64,000 nucleotides of DNA from Thelephora terrestris (lineage: Eukaryota > Basidiomycota > Agaricomycetes > Thelephorales > Thelephoraceae). Made by a program: the position numbers and the translations under genes. This document shows positions 44,907 to 54,941 of this stretch, piece by piece. The stretch is from assembly GCA_015956445.1 (NCBI GenBank), contig WIUZ02000003.1, forward strand, positions 1,426,001 through 1,490,000, in the 5' to 3' direction. The first letter of the stretch is position 1; each line of letters starts with the position of its first letter. Below the pieces are notes generated by a model. It worked only from the letters and a program-made list of their open reading frames with translations, ran no database searches and was not told the DNA's origin.

Positions 44907-46339
44907 CTATGAGCCAGAGTTGGAGGGAGTAACCGCCCCAACCATCTCCTCCTCCTGATCATCACCCTCCGCATCCAAACCCTCCAGTTCGCCCTCCGCA
45001 TCCAGATCATCCTGTTCGCTCTCATCCTCATCTCCTTCCACTCGGGGAACCTCTCTCATTTGTGCTGCAACCGTGATCGAACCTTGGCTCCTGGCACTGC
45101 TTGACTGAGCATCTCTCTGCTGCAGTGCCGCTTGAAGGAAAGGGAGCTATAGAAATGCTTGAGAAATGTTAAAAGAGATTGGATTTAGCACATACCACAC
45201 GTTCACGTTTGAGCTCACTGTCGAAGAATCCTTCAAGGTGCAAACGGACAATAGCATTCACCTCGACTTCGTTGAATGAGGGAATCCCTCGCTCCTTTGA
45301 GAGTCCCGCACGCTTCAGCGCCTCTATGATGAGGTCATGCGTCTCCAGCGAATCCAAATAGTCCCCCCTGCTTTCGACGCTCTGCGTCCCCGCAATGACT
45401 GCGAGGTGCCATAGGGCCTCCCGGCTATAGATGATGTTCCGGCGATAAACCCGGACGTGCTTGGGGTCAAGGGGATTATCCTTGAGGTAAAAGCGGGTGA
45501 TATCGACGATGGTTGGTAGATCTGCCCCAGGGGCAATTGCAGCTTTGATGGATGGACCGTATGGATCCGGGACTCCCTTCAGCTGGCGAATGAGGATTGG
45601 GGAAAGGGCCTTCAATGGGGCGGCACGGATCGGCCCCGCTGCGTTGTCCCTGTCAAGCTCTTGACCGACCGCCTCAAGGACGTTCCCTGCGTAGGCCATT
45701 CGACGTAGTGATTCGTGGCCACGGTCATGGAACCCATGCTTGCGCTCCTGAAGGAGCTGGTGGATGATCCGTGCGTTCTGTGGATGGACCTTTCGCCGTA
45801 TCCAGGCTGACCATTGATATGTCTGCTTGTTGGCCACCTTCCGGCGTCGCCGATAGGAAATCTCGCATGTTTCGCCCTCACTCCACTGAAGAAACTTCTT
45901 GAGGCTTGGAGCGGGGACATCGAACCCATATCTCCGTATACCACTGTATGTGGTTCAGAGTTAGCATAGCCATAGACAAGGTCAGACCCAGTACTTACAT
46001 ATGTGGTTTCGGCTTGTACTGTTGAAGAGTCCCGTCGGGGTCTTCATCCGTCTCGTCCCGAGTATCCCGGAGGTTGGGGGTGGGGAATGGATCCGGATCT
46101 GCCTCGTTGTATACCGTTCCTTTTTTGAACACCCGGGTCGGGTTTACAGCGTCGAAAAGGATGTACGAGGGGAAGTTTTGGTAGATCTTCCAGCGATCTA
46201 CCATGTCTTTGGCGCAGCGTTCGGCAACAGGACGATCCATCTTCGAGCAGTCGGTTGTATCCTCGTATCTCGGAGGATCGGAGTCAGAATCAGTGCTGAC
46301 TCTGCGCTTGTGCTGCTTGGAGTTCTTCCTTTTGGTCAT
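44907..46339 (-). CDS. Transposon gene 4: unknown helical protein with acidic tail
   Basis: Exons 45999-46339, 45196-45943 and 44907-45146 join in frame to 442 residues with GT-AG introns. It starts MTKRKNSKQHKRRVSTDSDS, a basic then acidic/Ser stretch that may direct it to the nucleus. The middle is rich in helix formers (RRYGFDVPAPSLKKFLQWSE, QTYQWSAWIRRKVHPQNARI, SREALWHLAVIAG). The C-terminal exon is strongly acidic, with an internal repeat of DLDAEGELEGLDAEGD type. No catalytic motif was recognised. It lies between the transposase and the zinc-finger/caspase-like gene and is divergent from the latter. Function unknown. Confidence 0.72.
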
Positions 46340-46559
46340 CGCTGGACCGGTGAAGAGCTTGATCGTTATCCCTGCAACGAGGGGGAACAGAGAAAATTGC
46401 TGGAGGCTTCGATCACTGTGATCCGGCGTTACCGTAATGCGTAACGGACGCGCGGTGTGTAAACAGAAGCAAACAACGCGGATGATCAAAACGCGATCGA
46501 CGATCGACAACCAACCGTGGACGTGAACCTCTACCATGCAAACCCGACTCTGGAAATTT

Positions 46560-46730
46560 CCAGAAAGGGTGGCCAGCCTGGATGTCCAGGATGGCCTGCT
46601 GGAAATGTTTCGCCCGCCTCCTCACTTCCAACCAGGAGTTCCTGGTTGGATTTGGCCTGCCTGGATGTCCAGGAAGGCTTGAGCGATTTTGGTATGGCAG
46701 CCAGCCTGGATGTCCAGGAAGGCTGCCAGC
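46560..46730. repeat. Right cluster of palindromic CCTGGATGTCCAGG motifs
   Basis: Three clear copies (near 46577, 46660 and 46708) of the inverted-repeat motif, also clustered at 36895-37215. Each sits in a GGCCxGCCTGGATGTCCAGGA context. Confidence 0.65.
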
Positions 46731-46827
46731 CCATACCCCCCCACTTCAACCAGACATGTTTGATGCATTGTCGGGGCAGCCATATATAACATATCCTGCT
46801 GTGAACAGGGACCCACTCGTTACCCAT

Positions 46828-46920
46828 GCGTTCGAAGTTCGAACGCGAACAGAACTTGAACCGAACCGAGAGGACCCGAACGCGAACTGAACGGGTGGTC
46901 ACGTTCGCGTTCACCACCGC
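46828..46920. repeat. Patch of GTTCGCGTTC/GAACGCGAAC motifs
   Basis: The core decamer GAACGCGAAC or its complement GTTCGCGTTC occurs three times, and once inside the larger palindrome GTTCGAAGTTCGAAC. CpG-rich compared with its AT-rich surroundings. It could be a protein-binding cluster or the end of a small nested element. Confidence 0.45.
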
Positions 46921-47649
46921 CAAGGATAGCAGTCAAGTTTGGTGTTTGCGTTCGTCAAAACTTGCCTGAACCAGACGTGAACCAGACTACGAGAACATTA
47001 ATATAGGACGGTTGCCAGCCGCACTTCCCACTTCAATAAGGCGTGTTTGAAGTGTTGTCAGTGTCATATTATTTTTAAGGCATGCTTCACCCTTTCGAGA
47101 CTCGCTTCGTTGATAGTGATGTATGTTATTTTTGACATAACTTTTGATTGTGTGCTCGCATTATTCATACTCGCCTGCATTCCACGTTCAACACATTCCG
47201 CTTCCCGCCCAGTAGTTAACGTCACGGTTTGTCCGCTTCCACCCACCACTCCACTAATAGAGCTAGACCTATGATACTGAAAACACATCCCTCCCTCTTC
47301 GTATTTGACCAGCTCCGTGCGACTCGTGCAGAGCGTGTGAACTTCTTCCATATCAGGAGGAGATAGTTGCACCGTGTGCAGGCGGTCTCCACCATTGCAC
47401 ATCACTCAATATCATACCCTGATAGGTTTCTTTTGTATTTTAAGAGAGAAACTATATACTCTGAATTGATTCCCAGCTTTTGAGCCCTTAGAAATAAGGG
47501 GATAAGCCTACAGCAGCATGGGTCGGGCATGCCCTCAGCCCTCAGCCGCTGATCAATGATGTCATGGGTGGCTTAAGCGCTCCGAGACTCGAGACAGGCC
47601 GCGCGTTCACGACTCATACCGCAACCCCCCACCTCAACTCCCCGCAGCT

Positions 47650-50074
47650 ATGTCATCTCCAGTAGGACCATCCCAGGCGACACAAAGCTCCTCTTATCCA
47701 GGGACCCCGGATGAGGAATTTGAAGGCTACTTCTCTAATGTTCACGCTGCCGCTGAGGCTTTCATTCTTGGCCAGGGATATGAATCAGTATCCCAGGATC
47801 GGCTGCGAAGAATTATGAACAAAGACTGGATAAAGCTGTGTACGTCTATCCCACACCGTACACAACCACTCCACACAATATGGGCTCATCCTCTCATAAG
47901 TCAAGCGGCGGGGTATCAATCAGACCAAGACCTTATCAACAAAGGCCAAAGAGTGTATCACGAAGGACTTGGCTGCAGGGAGATATGCGGACAGGGAGAA
48001 TGCAAATGAGTCGGCACTCATGGCGCCATCTTCAGATCCTCGGGACTATTCACATGTGAGTTTAGAATTCAGCTCCTCATCTCTGCAGCGACTTACCAAG
48101 GGCAGTGGTGTACGCTCTGCATGGACTTTGCATTGCAGCTGATCCTGTGCGCTGGGTGTCGGGTTGGCGTCTGCTACCCATCCATCGGCTCGACAAAAGG
48201 GTGTGTGGCATGGGATGAAAGGATCGAACAGGACGACTTTGTCTTCTTCTGCCCATTCTGCGCAAGGTCCGCCAAGGTTACGTGCCCAGTATGACCTGTT
48301 GCTTTCACTTCCCACCCCCATCACTAATCTATTCCAGCTCACATTGGCAGAGCCAGAGAGGGTTCCAAAGAAGGACTTGACCCTATTCCGTTGCGACCCT
48401 CCTGCCCTCGTAATCTCGATTGTGTGGCACACAACGAGACACCCATTCATAAATATGTTTCGAAGCCACCTCCAAGGCAGATATTCCGGCAATGAGAAGT
48501 CGGTATGTATTCCTCATGTGCATTGAAGAGGGTGGAGGTGATGACGTCCTAATAGGTGAAGTTCATGGACCGCAGCCTGCAGCATACATCGGGGGAAAAC
48601 GATGAACGTCTCACGGGGTCACAGGCGGCAGCAGACGCCATTGAATTCTTGGAGGCCAATCCCTACGCAAAGATTGTAGTGATTATCGACACCCATGCCG
48701 CCGAAAACGGATATTTCGTTTGGGCCAAAGATGCGAATGGGGACTACCAGGCGTGCTTGCTCCTGGAGGTGGGTGTTGCCTGTTGGCTGATGTGCCTTCC
48801 TGCTCACACTGCCTTCACAGATCCTTCAAGACTGTACTCCCAAGGAGATCTTCAATTACATGTCCGATGCAGAGGATGCCCCGTCCCACCACCACAAGAT
48901 GCTAATCGTGAATCTTGCCTGCGGAGCTTCGGTCTCTCTGCCCCAGCCACGGAGTGAACTGCTTACCGGGTATGTGCCATGCATCAGACTCTCCCGGTCA
49001 CACACACACGCTTACCAGCTCACACACATCAGCCACTGCGCCGATGCAGTGCTGTCATTTGCAACAAACACGACAATCACCAGTGAGGTAGCGCCCGTTC
49101 TGCTTCCCCTGATCTCAGATTGGGTGCAGACCTCCTCCGACTATGATGTTCTGATAGCAAAGTCCGTTCAAGCCGGATGGGCACACAGGAACCACCCTGT
49201 GCTATCCAGGCGTGGTCATGACCCTTCCCGTTACACCAAATTCACATCCACTGAAGAGCCACATGTCATGGCATCGGGCAAGGATGATCACATCCTTTAT
49301 ACCCGGTTCGACCTCGGCCAGCCTGGCGGAAGAATAGTCAGGTGTTTCCGTGGATGTGAAAAGGGGATTGGTGCCAAACCGGGGAAGAATACTGTGCGCA
49401 TCAAATGCGATGGATGTAAGTACAGGACTACCATTCCAGCATTCAGGTCGTCGACAGAAACGACACTGGGAAGGTTTTCACTGGTTGCGGTGGCGTACCC
49501 ACAGGAACTCTATCCTACCCCTCACTGGAATCCCACCAACACAGAAAATGATCAGGCGGGTCCCTCGATGCTGACGCCAGCCCCTCCCCCTGCAACGCCA
49601 ACCCCTCCTCCAGAAAGGTCAACCTGCACCTCTCAAGAGCCGGCACCCCCTCCTTCTCCTCCTCTCCAGTCAACGCTGCGCCCACCACGTCTGGATCCAA
49701 TGGTGCGATCAATATCTCTCCCCTCGATGACAAGCACAGAATCCACCACACCCATGCAACGTAGGCTCCCCACAATCCGGATCCCCCCACGGCCTTTGCG
49801 CCAAGGCTCCCCAACGATTCGGATCCCCTCACAGCCATTGGGCCAAGGCTCCTTGACGGCTGTGGAGTCCAGGAGGGCAGGCACTCGGAGCGCCACCGCC
49901 ACCCCACCTGAACCTCAGAGCGCCACCACCACCCCACCCAAACCCCAAAAGCGACCACAGAGCAAGTCGCCCGAGCCTGAGACTGAGCCTTGGATGAGCG
50001 ACCTGGTTAGCAGGATGTGGCAAAAGAAGCGAAGGCGTGGGGATGACCATCCCCCCACACCACCAATGTCTTAG
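47650..50074 (+). CDS. Transposon gene 5: zinc-finger-like and caspase-like His/Cys protein
   Basis: A multi-exon gene. The first exon starts MSSPVGPSQATQSSSYPGTP (47650). Well-defined exons are (about 48098)-48288, 48338-48502, 48556-48768, 48821-48969 and 49033-50074, phase-consistent. Exons between 47840 and 48100 are not resolved. The first part has a Cys-rich finger (WCTLCMDF, LILCAGCRVGVCYP, FFCPFCARSAK) like PHD/RING-type zinc sites. Then comes a compact domain with VVIIDTHAAENGYF and MLIVNLACGASVSLP. A hydrophobic strand ending in His and a later hydrophobic strand ending in Cys is the pattern of clan CD cysteine peptidases (caspase/CHAT). After DAVLSFATNTT a second Cys cluster (CFRGCEKG, IKCDGCKYR) follows, then a Pro-rich tail with RIP-P-PLxQGS repeats and a basic KKRRR stretch. 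Protease activity is inference. Confidence 0.72.
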
Positions 50075-50140
50075 ATATATTTTGTATCACGTAGCACAGA
50101 CTCAATGTAGGTTTAATTAACAGAATGAAAATACCAAACA

Positions 50141-50270
50141 CAATGATTGGATGCAACTATTGTACAATTATTGGATGCAATTATCGTACAATTATTGGAT
50201 TCAATTATCGGACAATTATTGGATACAATTATCGGACAATTATTGGACGCAATTATCAGATACAATCATT
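50141..50270 (+). repeat. Right subterminal repeats (CAATTATTGG-ATGCAATTATCG)
   Basis: Five to six units of about 24 bp, alternating ACAATTATTGGATGC and AATTATCGGAC, that is two inverted halves per unit. The CAATTATTG core matches the left subterminal array (36741-36804). It lies 240-370 bp inside the right end. Confidence 0.65.
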
Positions 50271-50384
50271 GAGGTGTACAACGAAACCAAGACCCCATTT
50301 AAAGGCTGAACACATGAATAGGCTACCCAAAGACAATAATCGTAAGTACATAATATTTACAACGAAAGGGGTGTATTATTTATG

Positions 50385-50504
50385 ACAGAAAAGTGTGGAT
50401 AAGAAGAGGGTTTGGATTTGTAGCAAAGGAGCTATAAACGGCGAAAATAGGGCAATAATCGCGATAATTGGGCCTATTATTTTTGAACCGATCCGTACAG
50501 GATA
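50385..50504 (-). repeat. Right terminal inverted repeat of the transposon
   Basis: Reverse complement matches 36492-36612, with two differences in the outer 79 bp. It ends ACAGGATA at 50504, directly before the duplicated target site. Confidence 0.88.
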
Positions 50505-50510
50505 GTGATA
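50505..50510. repeat. Target-site duplication, right (GTGATA)
   Basis: Matches 36486-36491. Beyond it the sequence continues as array spacer (50511-50650) into the 3' flank of 7-TM copy J. Confidence 0.85.
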
Positions 50511-50650
50511 TCGCAAAGTCCGAACACATATACACAAAACGCTCAACGGAACCGTCAGGCTTTCGACGGGCAAACTGGGTGTGAACCGACGATCAGTACA
50601 AATAGGACAGGAAAAGAAAATATCAACGCAAGTACCATTCATGTGCCCCG

Positions 50651-51983
50651 TCACGATGGGATTTCTTCGATAACACCCTCTGCCCCAGCACCTAGCCCGC
50701 CGGGAGCCTCACCTACACCATTCACCTCCATCGATTCGTTGAATCCACATTATTTTCGTCAGGAAGGGTTCTGGCATCATCCGTCGTCGCTTGACTTTGT
50801 CCCCGGAAACGAATCGACTCGGAAGCCCCGGAGATCGTTTCGCTCGTCAACGCCTTTCGGTTTGCAACCCGTAGAATGATCAGATACGGAGCGATAACCT
50901 AGTTTTTACCCGTAATTAGACAGCAGCAACGCACAGATCGGGAAAAAACAGCAAAGCGCAGCACAAACCTGGATTGCGGAGAGGGATTTGGTGATGCTAC
51001 TAAGAGCCCAAGTCTGGGTACCATCCGAGGCTATGAAGAGCATTGGAAGAGGGAGAGCGTAAATGGCACAAGACTCGATAAGCATCGTGATGACCATGGC
51101 TGTGGTTCTGTCGAGTCGGCTGGATATGTCTGAAGCCTCTAGGGCCTTCCGAACACTCCTGTTATGCACGGCGAGCCGTACGATAATCAGCAGTGTGAGG
51201 AGGACTTTGAGCCCAAAGGCAATCGTGTAGTATGCAGCGTCTAGTTCGACAGGTTCAGTCCCCCTCCTGATTGCAGGTAGATATACAAGGCGCCTGCCAC
51301 TGCATGTGTAATGTTGGTCAACGTGTCCGCCGCCAGGGAGGACTTGAGAACACACCAATGGAGGCGAGGTACACCAGGCACGGGAAGGCCATGACCCAAT
51401 AGTTCATAGAATAAATTATATAGCAGCGATGTAACTGGAAGGCATCCTTCGTTAGACGCCCAAGCGACTGGGTTTTAAATGGGACCTACCAACAGGCCAT
51501 CGGATAGCCACTGGTTCAAGGGGAACATAACAACGAAAACGATGACTGGCTGGGTGTCATCCATCGTATATAACGAGTATGCTAATGGTCCAGAAAAGAG
51601 CCTTTCGTCGGGAAAAGGAGGAAATTCTCGGTTGTTGATGTAGCGAGTGGATTCGACGTTCAGGTAGATGCCGAAGCTTATCGTCAGAAAAGAGAACATG
51701 GCCACGGTATGGGCGATGAGTCCCCATTTCATACCCCTCTTAAAGGAATTGGCGGGACTAAGCAACACGGACATGCATTGGAAGAATAGCGTGATGACGA
51801 TCCCTAACGGGACGAGGATGAGTGATGTGAGCGCGGTTAGACGGATCCACGAGTGGATGTATCATAGAGTATCATGGTGATGAAAAGCCCAGCGAACTCT
51901 GCCTTCTCCTCGATGTGCAGCGAGGATGTGACATTCGGACCGTTGGGGCCATGGGACCAAGGCGTATCCCAAGGCTCAGACAT
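50651..51983 (-). pseudogene. 7-TM membrane protein family, copy J (several lesions)
   Basis: The five-exon layout is recognisable: 51863-51983 (MSEPWDTPWSHGPNGPN), 51490-51803, 51356-51434 (LHRCYIIYSMNYWVMAF), exon 4 to about 50970, and exon 5 to 50651 (end VIEEIPS). The donor of intron 1 is AT instead of GT. Exon 4 changes frame near a G run (51265), so the correctly spliced frame meets a stop although the second half (YYTIAFGLKVLLTLLIIVRL) is open. Exon 5 shifts frame after DENNVDST. The copy is divergent: its loop has FPPFPDERLFSGPLAYS. With three independent defects it is an old pseudogene. It lies next to the right end of the transposon. Confidence 0.78.
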
Positions 51984-52924
51984 GAATCAGACTCGTATAA
52001 CTGGAGGGAGAGATTGTGAAGGATGGTGGACGAGATGAAGTGAGAGAGCGAGGGTAAAGAGAGAAAGCGAGGGGGGATTTTAAACAGCACATAGTTCAAT
52101 TGAGGACCTATGTCGCACTCCGCCCAACGAACAGGAAAGGAAGGCGACTTTCGACATGGGCGTGGCAACGGTTTGTCGGATCATCGACTCTCCTATTCTG
52201 CATCAGCACCGCCCGCCGGTCAGACTGGATAGGAAATAGATATGTACCTTGCTTGGCTTCAGCAGTACGCAAACCACTCGCCCCAGGTTCCTTGCGTTTC
52301 TCGAGATGCGAAGCACGCACGACCTGCAACAAAGAAGCGCCCTACTGCTTGGCGTGGCCAGGAACAGCCAGGAACACGACCCATTCTACCTCAAACCCAT
52401 CTCCTCGGCGAGATTCCGGTTGCGGTGAAAGGCTGATTGAGATTTTACGTTAAGCGACCGAGACCGATATGTTTCAGTTCGGGATATTTATGGTGGCTTG
52501 CTGAAAGTCGAGATGTCTCCGGAGACAGCCGAGCGCCTCCCGGGCTGTTTTTTAGACTCACCGCCCCAGCCCCCGCAACAGGAAGAATCCTCGGGCGGTT
52601 TCGACTCGGCGACTCCCACGAGGAGAAGACGTGGTACAAAACTGACGAATTCGAGATCGGTTGCTCCCCATCGACAAGCTGTGTCAGCTAGATATGCATG
52701 CTCTCATTCGCAGGCCTGACTCATATAACTTCCACACAAACGAAGGAGAGGCTTTTTGCCCCGCTCTCCCTATGTGCTTATCCAAAACAGGATCGGATGA
52801 GGGCTCGGTACAGGCATCAGTCAACAACGGGAGACGCGTACGGGAAGTGCAAAGGTTAAAAACAACAAAGAGCCCCGGCCTGAAGCGAGGCGTAGAGAGT
52901 TGCCAAGGACCGATCAAGGCCTTC
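51984..52924 (-). other. Spacer between copies J and K
   Basis: The promoter module of J comes first (TTTTAAA near 52079; the upstream module is recognisable to about 52330). After that only short frames, and then the 3' flank of copy K. The 52437-52933 frames overlap in all phases and are not supported. Confidence 0.35.
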
Positions 52925-54181
52925 TCACAATAAAACCTCCTCAACAGCACCATCGGACCCAGCACCGAGCTCGCAGACAGCCTCACCGTTCGCCTCCATA
53001 ATACTCACTGGGCAACCGTCTGGAAAGGTTCTATCGCCATCCTCCGTCCCTTGGCTCTTAAAATCGAAACAGAGCGAACCGACGCTCCCGGTCCCAGAGA
53101 TCACATCGTTCGTCACCGCTCTCCGGTTGGCCACCCTCAGAATAATAAGATACGGAGCGATGACCTGAACCGAGCCGAGGAGTTTTGAAACGGTACTGGC
53201 GACGTAACTGTCGATCGCCCAGGGTACGGCGTATGTTACAAAGGTGAGAGCGTAAAGGGCATACGACTCGATGAGCATGGTGACGATGGCTGTGTACAAT
53301 CCGCGTCCGTTGGTTTGGTTTGAACCGCCCATGGCCTTTCGAATGTCCCTGCTATGTAGGATGAGACGTGTGACGATCATGAGTGTGAGGAGGATGGTGA
53401 GCGAAAAGGCCATCGAAAAGAATGAAATTCCGAGGCTTTCCAGGTAAAACCCGTCTGTCGATTGCTCGTAGATGTACGCGATACCGGTCACTATATATCG
53501 GTGATGTGGGTCAACATGTCACCGTCAGTTTGGGGGAGGAATCGAGCACGTACCGATAGAGGTGAGGTAGATTAAACATGGAAACACCATGACCCAGTAG
53601 TTCATGAAGTAAATGACGTGGCAACGATGGAGCTGGAGGAAGTGGCCTGCGTAAACCCTAGGCGACCGAGTTTGAAACGGAGCTTACCAAAAGACCATCG
53701 GCTAGCCATTGGTTCAGGGGAAACATAGCAGCATAAGCCAAGTGGAGCCCCTCGATGTTTATGAGGGACATGGCTCCAAAAGGTCCAGGAGGGATTTCGT
53801 CGTCACCGGGATAATTTCTTTCGTTGATGTAGCAGTTGGATCGGTCGTTCAGGTCAACCGCGATGGGCAGTGTCAAAAACGAAAACATGGCCACAGTGTG
53901 GGCGACGAGTCCCCACTTTATACCGCCCCTGATGTCGTTGACGGGATTGAGCAAGGCGCTCATACACCGGAAGAACAGAGCGACGACGATTCCTAGAATG
54001 ACGGGGTCGAGCGGGATGAGATAAGAGCTTCCGGTAGAAGGATGCGTGGGTTGGCCGTACCGTAGGATATCGCGCCGATGAGAGATCCGGCGAGAACTTC
54101 CCTCTCTACTATGTACACCCAGGATTGGATCTGTGGGGCATTGGGATTACCGGCCCGGGGTGTTTCTGAGGGGTCAGACAT
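52925..54181 (-). CDS. 7-TM membrane protein family, copy K (open, intron 4 lost)
   Basis: Exons 54061-54181, 53688-53992, 53554-53632 and 52925-53490 join to 356 residues. It starts MSDPSETPRAGNPNAPQ and ends GAVEEVLL. The last exon fuses the usual exons 4 and 5: LGSVQ runs directly into VIAPYLIILRVANRR, exactly where every other copy has a GT-AG intron of 64-95 nt, with no extra or missing codon. It is the most divergent open copy (FSLTILLTLMIVTRLILHSR; GGSNQTNGRGLYTAIVTMLI). No TTATAA is found at the usual upstream distance. It forms the right edge of the array. Function unknown. Confidence 0.87.
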
Positions 54182-54941
54182 GGCTCAGACGCGTTCGGTA
54201 TTTCGCTAAAGGATTATTGGAGCGAGAGGGGTTTATATATGTAGAGGAAGGGGAGCTTAGGGTTTGCTAGCGGGTCGACAAACACCCCAAGGTTCGATTA
54301 AAAGCCTATGTCGCATGACAGAATACCCCATGCGCAGCAATATATGCAAGGCTAGCAATTTACAGGCCGGTCACCCTTCAGAGAATCTGCATCAGTACCG
54401 TCCGCGTGTGCGACTGAATACACACCACACGTCGTCGCTTCTGACTCTCTCCAGCTTCTCCTCCGGATACAGGGCCCCAGTTCATCGCTCGCCCCAAATC
54501 ACTTGGGGGGCGAAACCTGCTCTGGATACTTCTCAGGCATTGCGCGAGCCGCGGGGGTGCACGCGACCGACGACAAAGCCCGGTTTAGCGCATTAAGTGT
54601 AAGTTGCCGCCCGGTCATTGTTTGATCGCCGATCGATCTGGCACTCGACCAGCTTTCTATGTAGCCGTGTTCGGCCGAGACGATACGAAGGAAGCAATAA
54701 CGCCCTGAGCTTGAGGCGCCTGAGGTCTCGACCCTCGGATGTGTTGCTGGATCACAACCCTCCACGTGCAATGTTAGGAAGGCTGTGAAACAGACAACGG
54801 CGGAAGAAGCCAGGGCCGAGTCGTAGCAAGGGATGAAAAGGAGACCACGAGTGTCGACGTTTCTGCACTCGGACCCCTGCCACGACATTTCTGCCATCCT
54901 CGCACGTTCACCCAGAGTCACTTCCAGTTTGAGTAGACGAG
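54182..54941. other. Spacer between the 7-TM array and the DUF6533 gene
   Basis: The first 350 nt keep the degraded upstream module of copy K (GCAATATATGCAAGGCTAGC near 54338). The rest is presumably the promoter of the plus-strand gene that starts at 54942. The frame 54499-54921 (minus) has no known domain. Confidence 0.35.

Larger units (their letters stand above)
46340..47649. other. Transposon non-coding region between genes 4 and 5
   Basis: A 1.3-kb divergent spacer. It contains the right CCTGGATGTCCAGG cluster (46560-46730), a GTTCGCGTTC-rich patch (46828-46920) and AT-rich sequence to the ATG at 47650. The open frame 47064-47405 (minus) has no known likeness. It probably holds promoters for both genes. 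Confidence 0.4.
36492..50504. mobile_element. 14-kb DNA transposon with integrase-type transposase and four further spliced genes
   Basis: Both ends carry an imperfect terminal inverted repeat of about 120 bp starting TATCCTGTACGGATCGG. A perfect target-site duplication flanks the element (GTGATA, 6 bp, or AGTGATAT, 8 bp). Inside are five multi-exon genes, all with open frames and canonical splice sites: an unknown Cys-motif protein (minus), a BTB protein (plus), an integrase-like DDE transposase (minus), an unknown acidic-tailed protein (minus), and a zinc-finger plus caspase-like protein (plus). Subterminal repeats lie inside both ends. I see no capsid, envelope, polymerase, reverse transcriptase or tyrosine recombinase, so I class it as a DNA transposon with a retroviral-integrase-fold transposase. 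A link to the IS3EU or Ginger-like groups is possible but not shown. Near-identical ends and open genes suggest a young insertion. Confidence 0.85.

Noticed and set aside
50141-50270. CRISPR-like array
   Set aside because: The units are AT-rich tandem repeats without unique spacers, in a eukaryotic transposon end.
36492-50504. LTR retrotransposon or virus-like element, because of the integrase-type gene
   Set aside because: No reverse transcriptase, RNase H, capsid, polymerase or envelope frame is visible; the ends are inverted repeats rather than direct ones. A DNA transposon fits better.
36492-50504. KDZ or hAT transposon, because of a possible 8-bp target duplication
   Set aside because: No KDZ or hAT transposase motif is seen. 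The only transposase-like gene has an integrase-type D, D, E core, and the duplication may be 6 bp.
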